Assembly (NCBI RefSeq): GCF_023715705.1
Contig: NZ_JAMBOS010000001.1
Span: forward strand, 308,338-372,337
Length of the DNA stretch: 64,000 nucleotides
Direction: 5' to 3'
Origin: Halalkalibacter oceani
GTDB taxonomy: Bacteria > Bacillota > Bacilli > Bacillales > Bacillaceae_D
Of this stretch, positions 1 through 10,113 are shown one piece after another. The notes below the pieces were generated by a model. That model saw nothing but the letters and a program-made list of their open reading frames with translations. It was not told the DNA's origin and did not search any database. A program made the position numbers and the translations under genes. Numbering within the stretch: position 1 is the first letter of the stretch; every line of letters starts with the position of its first letter.

Positions 1-6
1 AACTAC

Positions 7-35
7 TTGCAACGCATAAAGTGATATGATATATT
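7..35 (+). promoter_or_regulatory. Sigma-A promoter of rpsB
   Basis: TTGCAA at 7-12 and TATATT at 30-35 are separated by 17 bases. A leader of about 115 bases separates the expected start point from rpsB. S2 leaders in Firmicutes can be autoregulatory, but I did not identify a specific S2-binding fold here. Confidence 0.5.
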
Positions 36-157
36 AATCAACGGTGTTAATCACACACGTTTTCTAATTTGTTCAAGGGTGCTGATTGATTGATCAGTGT
101 TGGACAAAGATGAGGAAAGCGGAGGAAAAAAAACCAAAATTGAAGGAGGTGTTTGAT

Positions 158-892
158 GTGGCAGTAATCTCCATGAAGCAATTGCTTGAAGCAGGGGTAC
201 ACTTCGGTCACCAGACTCGTCGCTGGAACCCAAAAATGGATCGCTACATCTTCACAGAACGTAACGGTATTTACATTATCGACTTGCAAAAGACGGTAAA
301 GAAAGTTGAGGAAGCGTACAACTTTGTGCGTGACTTGGCTGCTGACGGAGGGAAAATTCTATTCGTCGGTACGAAAAAGCAGGCGCAGGACTCAGTTAAA
401 GATGAAGCTGAGCGTTGCGGCATGTACTTCATTAACCAACGCTGGTTAGGTGGTACGCTAACAAACTTCGAAACGATTCAAAAGCGTATTAATCGTCTGA
501 AGAGCTTGGAAAAAATGCAAGAAGACGGTACATTCGATGTTCTTCCTAAGAAAGAAGTTATTCTTCTTAAGAAGGAAATGGATCGTCTTGAAAAGTTCTT
601 GGGCGGTATTAAAGATATGCAAGGTGTACCAGATGCACTGTTTGTCATCGATCCGCGCAAAGAGCGCATCGCGATTGCGGAAGCTCACAAGCTGAACATT
701 CCGATCGTAGCGATTGTTGATACGAACTGTGATCCGGACGAAATTGACTATGTCATTCCTGGAAATGATGATGCGATCCGTGCGGTTAAGCTTTTAACCG
801 GCAAAATGGCGGATGCCGTCATCGAAGCAACTTCTGCTGAAGAGGAAGTACAAGCAGCGGAAGAAGAAGAGGAAGAAACAACAACAGCTTAA
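158..892 (+). CDS. rpsB: 30S ribosomal protein S2
   Basis: Small-subunit ribosomal protein S2, 244 residues, which binds late at the junction of head and body of the 30S subunit. The N-terminal region ([16 protein letters not shown]) and the segment IDPRKERIA are hallmark S2 sequence, and the product aligns over its full length with the B. subtilis protein as I remember it. The start is taken as GTG at 158, because the ribosome binding site GAAGGAGGTG lies seven bases upstream and the family begins there; an in-frame ATG at 86 would add 24 unrelated residues. The acidic C-terminal tail (Glu-rich, residues about 226-240) is usual for Bacillaceae. A strong terminator follows, so tsf is probably transcribed separately or by read-through. 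Confidence 0.98.
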   Translation: MAVISMKQLLEAGVHFGHQTRRWNPKMDRYIFTERNGIYIIDLQKTVKKVEEAYNFVRDLAADGGKILFVGTKKQAQDSVKDEAERCGMYFINQRWLGGTLTNFETIQKRINRLKSLEKMQEDGTFDVLPKKEVILLKKEMDRLEKFLGGIKDMQGVPDALFVIDPRKERIAIAEAHKLNIPIVAIVDTNCDPDEIDYVIPGNDDAIRAVKLLTGKMADAVIEATSAEEEVQAAEEEEEETTTA

Positions 893-909
893 TTTCATTT
901 ACTTAAAGG

Positions 910-943
910 GTGGTAAAGGGGGTTACCCTTTACCACTTTTTTT
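910..943 (+). terminator. Terminator after rpsB
   Basis: Perfect 11-bp stem, GTGGTAAAGGG paired with CCCTTTACCAC around a 5-base loop, followed directly by seven T residues. It begins 18 bases after the rpsB stop. Confidence 0.9.
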
Positions 944-998
944 GAAACAGGGCTGGGCATAACTAATATGTTTACCTGAATGTCGAACTTTAAAAATA

Positions 999-1058
999 GG
1001 CAACGGCACGCTCATTACTTAAAGGCTGCTAAAAAGGGAACCCATACTTTTTCAGCAG
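999..1058 (+). repeat. Dispersed GC-rich element, copy 1
   Basis: The stretch from 999 reads GGCAACGGCACGCTCATTAC followed by an A-rich run and CTGCTAAAAAG. It closely matches 27432-27473. CTGCTAAAAAG pairs with CTTTTTCAGCAG downstream, so the end of the element can form a hairpin (1026-1058). No open reading frame with a convincing ribosome binding site occupies it. Confidence 0.45.
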
Positions 1059-1137
1059 GACGAGGAGGCTCACCAGCTTCCCGCAGAAAGCGGAGTTCTA
1101 TTTCAGGAGCGGCGGATTACCCTCTTTTCATTTGTTC

Positions 1138-1182
1138 GGATAGTCGTATAGGTAAATACTTTTGACCCTATCCACTTTTTTT
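1138..1182 (+). terminator. Hairpin with T-tract upstream of tsf
   Basis: GTATAGGT pairs with ACCCTATCC, and seven T residues follow at 1176-1182. It lies about 95 bases before tsf, so it is either a second terminator of the rpsB unit or an attenuator ahead of tsf. The rest of the 893-1277 gap holds the GC-rich element and a short TTTGTC/GACAAA hairpin at about 1190-1212. Confidence 0.5.
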
Positions 1183-1277
1183 GAAACGATTTGTCTCTAA
1201 TAAGGGACAAAGCCCCAGTAGCGACGTTTGCGTACGGAATAATGCGTACATACTGATATTTCAAGGAGGCGTTTTTG

Positions 1278-2159
1278 ATGGCTGTAACAGCAAGCATGGT
1301 AAAAGAATTACGTGAAAAAACTGGCGCTGGTATGATGGATTGTAAAAAGGCATTAACTGAAACCGGCGGAGATATGGAAAAGGCAGTTGACTTCCTGCGC
1401 GAAAAAGGAATGGCAAGTGCGGCCAAGAAAGCAGATCGCGTAGCGGCAGAGGGTCTTGCTCTCGTGAAGACAGAAGGAAACAAAGCGGTAATCGTTGAAG
1501 TGAACTCTGAAACAGATTTCGTTGCTAAAAATGAAAACTTCCAAAAATTAGTTGACGAGCTAGCTGGCCATGTTTTAACAAATGCACCGGCTTCCGTTGA
1601 AGAAGCGCTTGGACAAAGCTTCAAAGATGGCCAAACAGTTCAGGATTATATCAGCTCCTCTATCGCGAAAATCGGCGAGAAGATTTCTTTGCGCCGTTTT
1701 GAAATCGTTGAAAAGCAGGATGGCGATGTATTTGGCGAGTACTTGCACATGGGCGGACGGATCGGCGTCTTAACAGTGATTGGCAACTCCCAGGACGGAG
1801 AATTAGCGAAGGATATTGCGATGCATGTGGCGGCGATCAAGCCCACCTATGTTTCCCGTGATGAAGTGGCAGCGGAAGAAGTTGAGCGCGAGCGCGAAGT
1901 TCTTAAGCAGCAGGCTCTTAACGAAGGAAAGCCGGAAAATATCGTTGAGAAAATGGTGGAAGGCCGTCTAAGCAAATTCTTTGAACAAGTATGTCTTCTC
2001 GATCAGCCGTTTGTCAAAGATGGCGATCATAAAGTTGGAAAGTATGTCCAAAGCAAAGGGGCAGAAGTAAAAAGCTTTATCCGTTATGAAGTAGGAGAAG
2101 GAATGGAGAAGCGTGAAGATAACTTTGCTGAGGAAGTAATGTCTCAAGTGAAGAAGTAA
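1278..2159 (+). CDS. tsf: Translation elongation factor Ts
   Basis: Guanine nucleotide exchange factor that reloads EF-Tu with GTP, 293 residues, cytoplasmic. The N-terminal UBA-like domain ([19 protein letters not shown], residues about 8-26) and the core motif [12 protein letters not shown] near residue 77 are diagnostic. ATG at 1278 is chosen: it sits nine bases after AAGGAGG, while a TTG one codon upstream is only an alternative reading. It follows rpsB as in almost all bacteria, but the two are separated by 385 bases with two terminator-like hairpins, so expression of S2 and EF-Ts need not be strictly coupled here. Confidence 0.98.
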   Translation: MAVTASMVKELREKTGAGMMDCKKALTETGGDMEKAVDFLREKGMASAAKKADRVAAEGLALVKTEGNKAVIVEVNSETDFVAKNENFQKLVDELAGHVLTNAPASVEEALGQSFKDGQTVQDYISSSIAKIGEKISLRRFEIVEKQDGDVFGEYLHMGGRIGVLTVIGNSQDGELAKDIAMHVAAIKPTYVSRDEVAAEEVEREREVLKQQALNEGKPENIVEKMVEGRLSKFFEQVCLLDQPFVKDGDHKVGKYVQSKGAEVKSFIRYEVGEGMEKREDNFAEEVMSQVKK

Positions 2160-2293
2160 TGAGTGGGGGAGCGGCATTAACGCTCCTTACATAACATGGA
2201 AGTTGGGCAATGGTTCTGATGAACGGCAGCTAAAAAGCAATCCACTCTGCTTCTCGCCGGTAAAACTATGCGCAGGCTCCATTCACTGCTTCA

Positions 2294-2343
2294 GGGTTGT
2301 GCTCAAAAGGTAAAAAACAACCTTTTGGGACAGCCCTTTTTTC
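2294..2343 (+). terminator. Dispersed-family hairpin, terminator after tsf
   Basis: GGGTTGTGCTCAAAAGG pairs imperfectly with CCTTTTGGGACAGCCC around the loop TAAAAAACAA, followed by six T residues. It belongs to the repeated hairpin family described in the findings. Confidence 0.7.
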
Positions 2344-2384
2344 AAAAGTCAAGAAAGTAAAACATGTGTGCGGGTAATTCGAAG

Positions 2385-2505
2385 GGCGACGGCTCCGCGC
2401 GTTACACGCTTGACTGAAAAAAGTCCGCTTTCAATCAAGCAGATAAGATCGTAGCGGCTCCGCGCCTCACTATTAAAGAAAAGCCGCGTATCGGTTTTCT
2501 TATTG
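2385..2505 (+). repeat. GC-rich dispersed element between tsf and pyrH
   Basis: Two copies of CGGCTCCGCGC lie at about 2389-2399 and 2454-2464, flanking an inverted pair (GCTTGACTGAAA... and ...TTTCAATCAAGC) that can fold. The element ends in AAAGCCGCGTATCGGTTTTCTTA, which resembles the ends of similar elements at about 15262 and 28850. The 373-base gap holds only this and the preceding hairpin. Confidence 0.45.
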
Positions 2506-2533
2506 CTAACTTCATGCCATGACGGAGGTTTTC

Positions 2534-3253
2534 ATGAAAACATATAAAAGGGTTGTACTTAAATTAAGCGGAGAAGCACTAGCTGGTGCGCAAGGGTATG
2601 GAATTGATCCAACTGTGATTCAATCAGTAGCGAGACAAGTGAAAGAAATCGTAGAATTAGAGGTAGAAGTCGCTGTAGTCGTAGGCGGAGGCAACATTTG
2701 GCGTGGAATGGCAGGAAGTGCAAAGGGAATGGACCGGGCAACAGCGGACTATATGGGGATGCTGGCGACTGTAATGAATTCCTTAGCACTGCAGGATAGC
2801 CTGGAAGACATAGGTGTTCAAACAAGGGTTCAATCTTCGATTGAAATGCGGCAGGTTGCTGAACCGTATATCCGCCGCAAAGCGATTCGTCATTTGGAAA
2901 AGAAACGTGTTGTTATCTTTGCAGCGGGTACAGGTAACCCTTATTTCTCAACAGATACGACAGCGGCATTGCGCGCTGCTGAAATTGAAGCAGAGGTCAT
3001 TCTGATGGCGAAAAACAATGTCGATGGCGTATACAGCGCCGATCCATCGGTTGATCAAAATGCGAAGAAATACAGTTCGATTTCTTACATGGATGTGTTG
3101 AAAGAAGGGCTGGCTGTCATGGATACGACCGCTTCTTCACTTTGTATGGATAACGACATTCCGCTGATTGTCTTTTCAATCATGGAAGAAGGAAATATTA
3201 AGCGAGCCGTCCTTGGCGAAGAAATCGGAACAATTGTAAGGGGGAATTCATAA
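2534..3253 (+). CDS. pyrH: Uridylate kinase
   Basis: UMP kinase of the amino-acid kinase fold, which phosphorylates UMP to UDP in pyrimidine nucleotide synthesis; hexameric and cytoplasmic. The product is 239 residues. It shows [10 protein letters not shown] near the start, [11 protein letters not shown] (phosphate-binding), and the nucleotide-site segment [17 protein letters not shown] at 2534 is preferred: GGAGG is six to seven bases upstream and the family starts with this MKxxYKR-type sequence; an upstream in-frame codon at 2519 would add five residues. The stop codon overlaps the frr start by one base (TAATG), which indicates translational coupling. Confidence 0.98.
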   Translation: MKTYKRVVLKLSGEALAGAQGYGIDPTVIQSVARQVKEIVELEVEVAVVVGGGNIWRGMAGSAKGMDRATADYMGMLATVMNSLALQDSLEDIGVQTRVQSSIEMRQVAEPYIRRKAIRHLEKKRVVIFAAGTGNPYFSTDTTAALRAAEIEAEVILMAKNNVDGVYSADPSVDQNAKKYSSISYMDVLKEGLAVMDTTASSLCMDNDIPLIVFSIMEEGNIKRAVLGEEIGTIVRGNS

Positions 3254-3810
3254 TGTCAACAGAAGTGATGAAAGACGCTCAGGAAAGAATGGAAAAAGCG
3301 ATCGATGCGTTAAATCGTGAATTAGCAAAGCTTCGTGCCGGACGGGCAAACCCGGCGCTGCTTGATCGTGTGACCGTGGAGTATTACGGAGCAGAGACAC
3401 CGTTGAACCAGCTGGCAACGATTACGGTACCGGAAGCAAGATTATTGTCGATTCAGCCGTTTGACAAGTCGTCGATCAATGATATTGAACGGGCGATTCA
3501 AAAGGCTGACCTCGGACTTACGCCATCAAATGACGGCACGGTTATTCGAATTTCGATCCCGCCATTAACGGAAGAAAGACGTAAAGAACTGGCGAAGCTC
3601 GTCAAGCGCGCTGCTGAAGATGCCAAAGTCGCGATCCGCAACGTGCGCCGCGACGCCAATGATGAATTGAAGAAACAGCAAAAGGACGGCGAGATGACAG
3701 AAGATGAGCTGCGCCGCCTGACTGATGAAGTGCAGAAGTTGACTGATAAACAGATTGCTCAAGCAGATGTAGCAGCGGAGAAGAAAGAAAAAGAAATCAT
3801 GGAAGTGTAA
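3253..3810 (+). CDS. frr: Ribosome recycling factor
   Basis: Splits post-termination ribosomes together with EF-G, freeing mRNA and tRNA. The length of 185 residues is standard for the family. Recognisable segments are the start ([12 protein letters not shown]), the hinge-region [14 protein letters not shown] around residue 29, and the C-terminal three-helix-bundle segment [20 protein letters not shown]. It overlaps pyrH by one base and is followed by its own terminator, so pyrH-frr forms a compact two-gene unit, as in other Bacillaceae. Confidence 0.98.
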   Translation: MSTEVMKDAQERMEKAIDALNRELAKLRAGRANPALLDRVTVEYYGAETPLNQLATITVPEARLLSIQPFDKSSINDIERAIQKADLGLTPSNDGTVIRISIPPLTEERRKELAKLVKRAAEDAKVAIRNVRRDANDELKKQQKDGEMTEDELRRLTDEVQKLTDKQIAQADVAAEKKEKEIMEV

Positions 3811-3835
3811 GCCAATACCATGTAAAATAGACGTA

Positions 3836-3872
3836 GTAAAAGACCCTCTTTATTATAGGGGGTTTTTTACAC
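3836..3872 (+). terminator. Terminator after frr
   Basis: GTAAAA-G-ACCCTC pairs with GGGGGT-TTTTAC across a short AT loop; the T run is part of the 3' arm. It lies 25 bases after the frr stop. Confidence 0.7.
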
Positions 3873-3925
3873 TTTCTTACTTGTTAGGCGAAAGACCTGC
3901 TGCTACATAGATGGAGGGCGTATAC

Positions 3926-4693
3926 ATGCTTGAAAAATTTACGAAATGGAAGTCTTCTCTATCCTCGCAAGAAGGAACGGAGAATATTGAATTGGTCAAT
4001 ATCCCTAAGCATATCGCCATAATAATGGATGGAAATGGCCGGTGGGCGCAGCAAAAAGGCTTGCCGCGAATTGCCGGTCATCGAGAAGGTATGAAGGTTA
4101 TTAATAAAATTGTCCGCAGAGCAAATGAGCTTGGTGTCGAAGTCTTAACATTATACGCATTTTCAACGGAAAATTGGAAGCGCCCGAAAACAGAAGTCGA
4201 TTATTTAATGAAGCTTCCAGAACGATTTCTTGGCATGGAACTGCCAAAGCTAAAGGAAGAAAATGTGAAAGTGCGTTTAATGGGAAGTCCGGAAGATTTA
4301 CCTGACCATACAAAAAAAGCGGTTTATCATGCCGTGGAAGAGACAAAACATAATAATGGTCTTATTTTAAATTTTGCCTTGAATTATGGAAGCCGCTTCG
4401 AAATGATCGAAGCGATTAAGAAAATCACAAAACAGATAGAAGAAGGAAGCTTACGCTCTGAAGAAATCACCGATGAATTATTTGAGCAGCACCTGATGAC
4501 GGCGGAATTATCCGACCCGGATTTGCTGATTCGAACGAGCGGGGAAATACGGCTGAGTAACTTTATGCTATGGCAGCTTGCCTACAGCGAATTCTGGTTC
4601 ACGGATGTACTCTGGCCGGACTTTAACGAACAGCACTTTACCGAAGCAATTGCCGTCTATCAAAAAAGAGCAAGAAGGTATGGGGGCGTTTAA
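3926..4693 (+). CDS. uppS: Undecaprenyl diphosphate synthase (isoprenyl transferase)
   Basis: Cis-prenyltransferase that extends farnesyl diphosphate with isopentenyl diphosphate to give the C55 lipid carrier for peptidoglycan and wall polymers. The product is 255 residues. HIAIIMDGNGRWA (the pyrophosphate-binding Asp-Gly-Asn) lies near residue 30, LYAFSTENWKRP follows, and LIRTSGEIRLSNF near residue 200 is the diagnostic C-terminal motif. The start at 3926 has TGGAGGGCG six to seven bases upstream; the ATG at 3911 would place that site inside the gene. cdsA follows after 15 bases, and cdsA, dxr and rseP follow in the usual order. Confidence 0.97.
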   Translation: MLEKFTKWKSSLSSQEGTENIELVNIPKHIAIIMDGNGRWAQQKGLPRIAGHREGMKVINKIVRRANELGVEVLTLYAFSTENWKRPKTEVDYLMKLPERFLGMELPKLKEENVKVRLMGSPEDLPDHTKKAVYHAVEETKHNNGLILNFALNYGSRFEMIEAIKKITKQIEEGSLRSEEITDELFEQHLMTAELSDPDLLIRTSGEIRLSNFMLWQLAYSEFWFTDVLWPDFNEQHFTEAIAVYQKRARRYGGV

Positions 4694-4708
4694 AAGGGGG
4701 CAACGAAT

Positions 4709-5506
4709 GTGAGAGAAAGAATTGTGACGGGTCTAATCGGGGGCGCCCTTTTTGTTGGTATGGTTCTAATCGGGGGCTGGATCTTTGCTTTGTTTATTTC
4801 AATCGTCGCCTCCATCGCCATGATCGAGCTGCTGAAAATGAAGAAAATCGCTCCGCTTTCCTTAATGGGAGTCCTGAGCTTACTTTCCATGTGGCTGTTG
4901 CTTGTGCCGACAAACTGGTTCGAAGTCATTATCCCTTCTTACTTTACAAAGGTCGAAATCTTTGTCTTTATGATTTTAGTTTTGCTAATGTTTACGGTTA
5001 TTACAAAAAACTCATTTACATTTGATCAAGTCGGCTTTGTCATTCTCTCCTCCGTCTATGTGGGCTTCGGCTTTCATTATTTAATCATGACAAGAGACAT
5101 TCCGGATTATGGCATGCTGCTTGTTTTTTATGTGCTGTTTATTATTTGGACAACTGATTCAGGGGCTTACTTTGTTGGACGAAAATGGGGAAAAAAGAAG
5201 CTGTGGCCGGATATCAGCCCGAAGAAAACGATTGAAGGCTCCATCGGTGGTGTGGTTGCCGCCGTTATTGTCGGCTCGGTATTTTATGCGGTTGTGCCGA
5301 TCTTTTCAAGCTATCTCGTTGCTTTGTTTGTCATTATCGTTGCTTCGATTTTTGGACAACTTGGTGATTTAGTGGAGTCGGCGCTGAAAAGGCATTATGC
5401 GGTAAAAGATTCGGGCAACGTCCTCCCCGGACATGGCGGTATCCTTGATCGTTTTGACAGCTTGATTTATGTGATGCCGATTTTGCATCTGCTTCACCTA
5501 ATCTAG
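4709..5506 (+). CDS. cdsA: Phosphatidate cytidylyltransferase
   Basis: Integral membrane enzyme that makes CDP-diacylglycerol from phosphatidate and CTP, the branch point of phospholipid synthesis; PgsA, encoded later in this window, uses its product. The product is 265 residues with about seven to eight hydrophobic segments from residue 7 onward. The C-terminal family signature is visible as KDSGNVLPGHGGILDRFDS, near residue 233, with the conserved Asp pair. It begins with GTG at 4709 after AAAAGGGGG; the overlapping ATG at 4707 is followed at once by a stop. Confidence 0.97.
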   Translation: MRERIVTGLIGGALFVGMVLIGGWIFALFISIVASIAMIELLKMKKIAPLSLMGVLSLLSMWLLLVPTNWFEVIIPSYFTKVEIFVFMILVLLMFTVITKNSFTFDQVGFVILSSVYVGFGFHYLIMTRDIPDYGMLLVFYVLFIIWTTDSGAYFVGRKWGKKKLWPDISPKKTIEGSIGGVVAAVIVGSVFYAVVPIFSSYLVALFVIIVASIFGQLGDLVESALKRHYAVKDSGNVLPGHGGILDRFDSLIYVMPILHLLHLI

Positions 5507-5551
5507 CGCGAAAACAAAAAAAGACAAGTATAATTCAAATAGTAGGTGAGT

Positions 5552-6703
5552 ATGTTGAAATTAATAAGTTTATTAGGGGCCACCGGCTCAATCGGCACGC
5601 AAACGCTTGATGTCGTCCGGCATCATCGTGAAGAATTCAAGATTGTGGCGATGTCGACAGGAAAAAATATTGACCTCGCCTGCGAGCAAGCCCGTGAATT
5701 TAAGCCGAAGCTGTTATCCGTCCAGTCAAAGGATGATTACGAAAAGGCGCGCCACAACGTCCCGGCAGAAACGAAGGTTGTTTACGGAGATGAAGGTTTG
5801 TTGGAAGTCGCGACGTATCCTGAAAGTGCGATCCTTGTTAATGCGGTGCTTGGCAGCGTAGGACTTGTTCCAACGCTGGCGGCGATCGAGGCCGGTAAAA
5901 CGATTGCGATTGCCAATAAGGAAACGCTCGTCACCGCCGGGCACATTGTTACTGCCGCAGCGAAAGCACATCAGGTTTCCCTGCTACCGGTTGACAGTGA
6001 GCATTCGGCTATATTTCAGGCGTTAAATGGAGAAAATAAACGGGAGATCGAGAAGCTAATTTTAACTGCTTCCGGTGGCAGCTTCCGCGATCTATCAAGA
6101 GACGAGCTCAAGGAAGTAACGGTAGAGCAGGCTCTCAACCATCCTAATTGGTCGATGGGCGCCAAAATCACAATTGATTCTGCTACAATGATGAATAAGG
6201 GACTGGAAGTGATTGAAGCGTATTGGCTTTTTGACATCCCTTATGAGAGGATAGAAGTTGTTCTACATAAAGAAAGCATCATTCATTCAATGGTCGAATT
6301 TGTTGATCATAGTGTGATAGCTCAGCTTGGAACGCCGGATATGCGCGTCCCGATTCAATATGCGTTAACGTATCCGAAGCGTCTTGCCGGTCAATCGGAG
6401 GAACGCTTAAACCTGGCCGAGGTTGGCAAGCTTCATTTTTCCCAGTTGGATATGGAGCGCTTTCGCTGTATGGCGCTTGCTTACGAAGCGGGGCGCATCG
6501 GCGGGACGATGCCGACGGTGTTGAACGCCGCTAATGAAGTGGCTGTTGCCTTATTCCTTGATAAGCAGCTTTCCTTTTTAGGGATTGAGTCCGTCATCGA
6601 ACAGGCACTCGAACGACACGATGTCATCGCAGCACCGACTCTTGAAGAAATTAAAGCTGTAGATGAGGAAACACGGGCTTTTATCCGCTCAACCGTAAAT
6701 TAA
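5552..6703 (+). CDS. dxr: 1-deoxy-D-xylulose 5-phosphate reductoisomerase
   Basis: Second enzyme of the non-mevalonate (MEP) isoprenoid pathway. It converts DXP to 2-C-methyl-D-erythritol 4-phosphate with NADPH and so supplies precursors to UppS. The product is about 383 residues. It shows the NADPH loop LGATGSIG at the N-terminus, the metal/substrate segment [12 protein letters not shown], the ASGGSFRD loop, [23 protein letters not shown], and [12 protein letters not shown] near the end. The start is uncertain by one codon: AGGTGAG at 5544-5550 is very close to ATG 5552 and better spaced for TTG 5555, which would give the family-typical MK start. Confidence 0.97.
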   Translation: MLKLISLLGATGSIGTQTLDVVRHHREEFKIVAMSTGKNIDLACEQAREFKPKLLSVQSKDDYEKARHNVPAETKVVYGDEGLLEVATYPESAILVNAVLGSVGLVPTLAAIEAGKTIAIANKETLVTAGHIVTAAAKAHQVSLLPVDSEHSAIFQALNGENKREIEKLILTASGGSFRDLSRDELKEVTVEQALNHPNWSMGAKITIDSATMMNKGLEVIEAYWLFDIPYERIEVVLHKESIIHSMVEFVDHSVIAQLGTPDMRVPIQYALTYPKRLAGQSEERLNLAEVGKLHFSQLDMERFRCMALAYEAGRIGGTMPTVLNAANEVAVALFLDKQLSFLGIESVIEQALERHDVIAAPTLEEIKAVDEETRAFIRSTVN

Positions 6704-6722
6704 GAAAGGTGGAACGTCAGCC

Positions 6723-7979
6723 ATGAATACGTTGCTATCTGTCATTATTATATTTGGCCTGCTTGTGTTCATTCATGAATGGGGGCATCTCTATTTTGCC
6801 AAGCGTGCCGGAATCCTGTGCCGTGAGTTTGCAATTGGATTTGGGCCGAAAATCTACTCGTTTAAAAAAGGGGAAACCGTCTATACGATCCGCCTCCTTC
6901 CGATTGGCGGGTTCGTCCGAATGGCGGGGGAGGACCCTGAAATTGTCGAGATTAAGCCAGGCTATGAAATTGGACTTGTTTTTAACCGATCCAATCGCGT
7001 AAGTGAACTGATTATTAACAATAAATCAAAGCATCCCGAAGCCCATGTCGTTCAGGTGGAAAAAATCGATTTAGAACATGACCTGATTGTGGAAGCTTAT
7101 AACGATGAAGGGGTGCGGATGCAGTATCAAATTGATCCGAAAGCCCATCTGATCAAGGATGAACAGGCGACGCAAATCGCTCCATGGAATCGTCAATTTG
7201 GTTCGAAAACAGTGGGGCAGCGCGCGCTGGCGATCTTTGCCGGACCGATGATGAACTTTGTCCTTGCTGTTGGGATTTTAATTGCGTTCGCCCTGCTACA
7301 GGGAATGCCGATTGACGAGCCGCGCATCGGCGAGGTGACGGAAAATAGCGCCGCAGCTGATGCCGGCCTGCAAGAAGGGGATCAGGTTGTCTCGATTGAT
7401 GGTCAGCCGCTTGATACATGGGTGGAAATGACAGAAATTATTCAACAGCATCCGAACGAGGCGATTACGTTTGAAGTGGAACGAAATGGCGAGCTGCTTT
7501 CGCTGCCGGTCACGCCACAGGAGCGTGTTGGACAGTTTGGTGATGCGGAAGGATTTGTCGGCATTGCCCGGCCGACTGAATTCAATCTTCTCGGTTCGAT
7601 TGCCTTTGGTTTTACGCAAACCTATACATTTATGACGATGATTTTTGAAGTGCTCGGCATGATCGTCACCGGCCAGTTTTCGCTGGATTACGTCGCCGGT
7701 CCTGTCGGTATTTACAATTATACCGGGGAAGCAGCTGCGATGGGGATCTTTGTTCTCATGCAGTGGGCGGCTGCTTTAAGTGTCAACTTGGGTATTATTA
7801 ACCTGCTGCCGATCCCGGCCATGGATGGCGGGCGTTTAATCTTTATCGGACTGGAAGCATTACGCGGCAAGCCGATTGATCCGCAAAAGGAAGGACTCGT
7901 CCACTTCGTCGGCTTCGCTTTGCTCATGCTCCTGATGATCGTCGTCACCTGGAACGACATCAACAAATTCTTTATGTAA
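6723..7979 (+). CDS. rseP: RseP/RasP site-2 intramembrane metalloprotease
   Basis: Membrane zinc protease that cuts anti-sigma factors and remnant signal peptides inside the membrane (RasP in B. subtilis). The product is 418 residues. The zinc motif HEWGH is at residues 18-22 inside the first membrane segment, and the third zinc ligand motif is in PAMDGGR near residue 367. A PDZ domain lies between (about 195-270, with the carboxylate-binding region [13 protein letters not shown]). Three or four membrane helices are visible. AAAGGTGGAA precedes ATG 6723. It lies 19 bases after dxr, the usual arrangement. Confidence 0.97.
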   Translation: MNTLLSVIIIFGLLVFIHEWGHLYFAKRAGILCREFAIGFGPKIYSFKKGETVYTIRLLPIGGFVRMAGEDPEIVEIKPGYEIGLVFNRSNRVSELIINNKSKHPEAHVVQVEKIDLEHDLIVEAYNDEGVRMQYQIDPKAHLIKDEQATQIAPWNRQFGSKTVGQRALAIFAGPMMNFVLAVGILIAFALLQGMPIDEPRIGEVTENSAAADAGLQEGDQVVSIDGQPLDTWVEMTEIIQQHPNEAITFEVERNGELLSLPVTPQERVGQFGDAEGFVGIARPTEFNLLGSIAFGFTQTYTFMTMIFEVLGMIVTGQFSLDYVAGPVGIYNYTGEAAAMGIFVLMQWAAALSVNLGIINLLPIPAMDGGRLIFIGLEALRGKPIDPQKEGLVHFVGFALLMLLMIVVTWNDINKFFM

Positions 7980-7988
7980 GAGGTTTGA

Positions 7989-8028
7989 AAAGTGAGCAGG
8001 AAAGCGAACTTTCTTTCCTGCTCACTTT
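7989..8028 (+). repeat. Covarying hairpin family, copy A
   Basis: A perfect 16-bp stem, AAAGTGAGCAGGAAAG paired with CTTTCCTGCTCACTTT, with an 8-base loop. It sits 10 bases after the rseP stop. No T-tract follows, so it is not a textbook terminator. Copy B at 8133 is nearly identical but carries a paired C-to-T and G-to-A change. Confidence 0.75.
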
Positions 8029-8088
8029 GTGTAGAGCGGAACCGCCGCTAAAAGCCGCCACGATCTTTTACAGTCTGATGAGAGTGGA

Positions 8089-8105
8089 TTTCTCACAACG
8101 GACTT
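8089..8105 (+). repeat. 17-bp repeat shared with the recA-downstream gap
   Basis: TTTCTCACAACGGACTT here is identical to the complement of 50525-50541. The flanking bases (an AAACCAGC...ATGGC stretch on the other strand) are also similar, so this belongs to a longer repeated unit that includes the covarying hairpins. Confidence 0.65.
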
Positions 8106-8132
8106 GTGGCGGGCGAAGCCATTGCTGGTTTA

Positions 8133-8172
8133 AAAGTGAGTAGGAAAGTGAACTTTCTTTCCTACTCACTTT
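8133..8172 (+). repeat. Covarying hairpin family, copy B
   Basis: AAAGTGAGTAGGAAAG pairs perfectly with CTTTCCTACTCACTTT. Both arms differ from copy A by one base that keeps the pair. The flank GTGTAGAACGGAGCCGC also repeats the flank of copy A (GTGTAGAGCGGAACCGC). Confidence 0.75.
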
Positions 8173-8205
8173 GTGTAGAACGGAGCCGCGGTGGAATGGA
8201 AATGC

Positions 8206-8234
8206 TATGACGCTTTTCTGATCTGTGTTACTAT
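8206..8234 (+). promoter_or_regulatory. Promoter of proS
   Basis: TATGAC at 8206-8211 and TACTAT at 8229-8234 are 17 bases apart, with a TGT extension immediately before the -10 element. The start point would be about 30 bases before proS, leaving no room for a T-box. Confidence 0.5.
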
Positions 8235-8273
8235 ATAAACAATTGAGATTGAAGTGGGAAAGGATTTAAGCGA

Positions 8274-9983
8274 ATGAGACAACGTACTTTTTTAGCACCT
8301 ACCTTACGGGATGTACCCGCTGACGCGGAAATTAAGAGCCACCAGCTTATGTTACGTGCTGGTTTAATCCGGCAAACGGCATCAGGGATATACTCTTATC
8401 TGCCATTAGGCAAAAAAGTATTACGAAAAGTGGAAGAAATTATTCGTGAAGAAATGAATGAAGCCGGTGGGCAAGAGGTGCTTCTTCCGGCAATTCAGCC
8501 AGCTGAATTATGGGAGGAGTCCGGCCGTTTGCACGCATACGGTCCTGAATTGATGAGGTTGAAGGATCGCCATGAGCGCGATTTTGTACTGGGCGCGACA
8601 CATGAAGAAGTCATTACCGCTCTTGTCCGCGATGAGCTTCAGTCGTACAAGAAGCTGCCTGTCAACTTGTACCAGATTCAGACGAAATACCGCGACGAAC
8701 GGCGCCCGCGCTTTGGCGTACTGCGTTCAAGAGAATTTATTATGAAGGATGCCTATTCGTTTGACACGTCAAAGGAAGGTCTTGACGAGAGCTATCAGGC
8801 AATGTACAAAGCGTATCAAAACATTTTCACCCGCTGCGCGCTCAATTTCCGCGCTGTGGAGGCCGATTCAGGAGCAATCGGTGGAACCGATACACATGAG
8901 TTTATGGTGTTAAGTGAAATAGGTGAGGATACGATTGCCTACTCCGATCAGTCTGATTTTGCCGCCAACATTGAAATCGCGCCGGTCGTGACGACATATG
9001 CGAAATCAAACGAGTCTGTAAAGGAAAAGGAGCTTGTCGATACGGTCAACATCCGCACGATTGAGGAAGTGGCGGACTTCTTCAAGGTAAGCTCCGGTCA
9101 AACGATCAAATCGCTGCTTTTTATCGCCGATGAAGAGCCTGTACTCGTTCTCGTTCGCGGTGATCATGAAGTAAATGAAATAAAAGTAAAAAATGTCCTC
9201 GATAAAGACAGTGTCGAGCTGGCTTCGGCAGAAGAAACAGTGCGCCTGTTAAACTGTGAAACAGGATACATCGGGCCGATCAACCTGCCTGCCGAAGTTA
9301 CCGTAATTGCCGACCACGCGGTTGAGGCTGTCGTTAACGGCATTTGCGGGGCAAATGAAAAGGACAAGCACTACAAGAATGTCAACCCGGGCCGTGACTT
9401 TACGGCGACATACGCCGATTTGCGCCTGATCCAGGAGGGCGACCCTTCTCCTTGTGGCAATGGGACGATCCAGTTTGCGATGGGAATTGAAGTCGGTCAT
9501 GTCTTTAAGCTCGGCACGAAATATAGTGAAGCGCTTGGAGCGACGTACCTCGATGAAAATGGCAAAACGCAGTCGATGATTATGGGCTGTTATGGGATAG
9601 GTGTTTCACGAACGGTGGCGGCTATCGTCGAGCAGCATCATGATGAAAACGGAATTGTCTGGCCGCCAGCAGTCGCGCCGTTTGATCTCCATCTCGTGAC
9701 GATTAACGTGAAGGATGAGGCACAAAAAGAGCTGGGCGAGCAGCTTTATCAAACATTGAAGCAGCTTGGCTACGACGTCCTTTTTGATGACCGTCCAGAA
9801 CGCGCCGGCGTGAAATTCAAGGATTCCGATTTAATCGGTTTGCCTATCCGGATTGCTGTTGGAAAGAAAGCAGCCGAAGACATCGTTGAAGTGAAGGTCC
9901 GTAAGACAGGGGAAATGATTGAAGCAGAGGTGGCAAAGCTTCCGCATGTACTTGAAGAAATGATCGCGAAGCTGAACAACTAG
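8274..9983 (+). CDS. proS: Prolyl-tRNA synthetase
   Basis: Class II aminoacyl-tRNA synthetase that charges tRNA-Pro. The product is 569 residues, the long bacterial type. Class II motif 2 is visible in [17 protein letters not shown] and motif 3 in [17 protein letters not shown]. The roughly 180-residue insertion between them (about 225-400) is the YbaK-like editing domain that clears mischarged alanine. The C-terminal anticodon-binding domain starts near residue 465 ([12 protein letters not shown]). ATG at 8274 follows GGGAAAGGA with usual spacing. It lies between rseP and polC as in B. subtilis, with its own promoter and terminator. Confidence 0.98.
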   Translation: MRQRTFLAPTLRDVPADAEIKSHQLMLRAGLIRQTASGIYSYLPLGKKVLRKVEEIIREEMNEAGGQEVLLPAIQPAELWEESGRLHAYGPELMRLKDRHERDFVLGATHEEVITALVRDELQSYKKLPVNLYQIQTKYRDERRPRFGVLRSREFIMKDAYSFDTSKEGLDESYQAMYKAYQNIFTRCALNFRAVEADSGAIGGTDTHEFMVLSEIGEDTIAYSDQSDFAANIEIAPVVTTYAKSNESVKEKELVDTVNIRTIEEVADFFKVSSGQTIKSLLFIADEEPVLVLVRGDHEVNEIKVKNVLDKDSVELASAEETVRLLNCETGYIGPINLPAEVTVIADHAVEAVVNGICGANEKDKHYKNVNPGRDFTATYADLRLIQEGDPSPCGNGTIQFAMGIEVGHVFKLGTKYSEALGATYLDENGKTQSMIMGCYGIGVSRTVAAIVEQHHDENGIVWPPAVAPFDLHLVTINVKDEAQKELGEQLYQTLKQLGYDVLFDDRPERAGVKFKDSDLIGLPIRIAVGKKAAEDIVEVKVRKTGEMIEAEVAKLPHVLEEMIAKLNN

Positions 9984-10004
9984 CCCGCTTCCTTATAAAA
10001 AAGC

Positions 10005-10051
10005 AAAAGACTGACTCGAAGTTATTTCTACGACGAGATTCAGTCTTTTCT
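10005..10051 (+). terminator. Terminator after proS
   Basis: AAAAGACTGA plus CTCG pairs with CGAG (two-base bulge) TCAGTCTTTT around a 15-base loop, and the T-rich 3' arm ends in TTTTC. Confidence 0.7.
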
Positions 10052-10113
10052 TAAGAGTAAAGCCGGACGGTTTCTTACCGGTGAAATGAACGAGAAGGAA
10101 AGGACGGAGATCG

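Noticed and set aside
980..1165. Open frame of 61 codons between rpsB and tsf
   Set aside because: It runs through a repeat element and a hairpin and lacks a ribosome binding site.
8173..8273. T-box or other riboswitch upstream of proS
   Set aside because: The promoter leaves only about 30 bases of leader and the T-box core sequence is absent.
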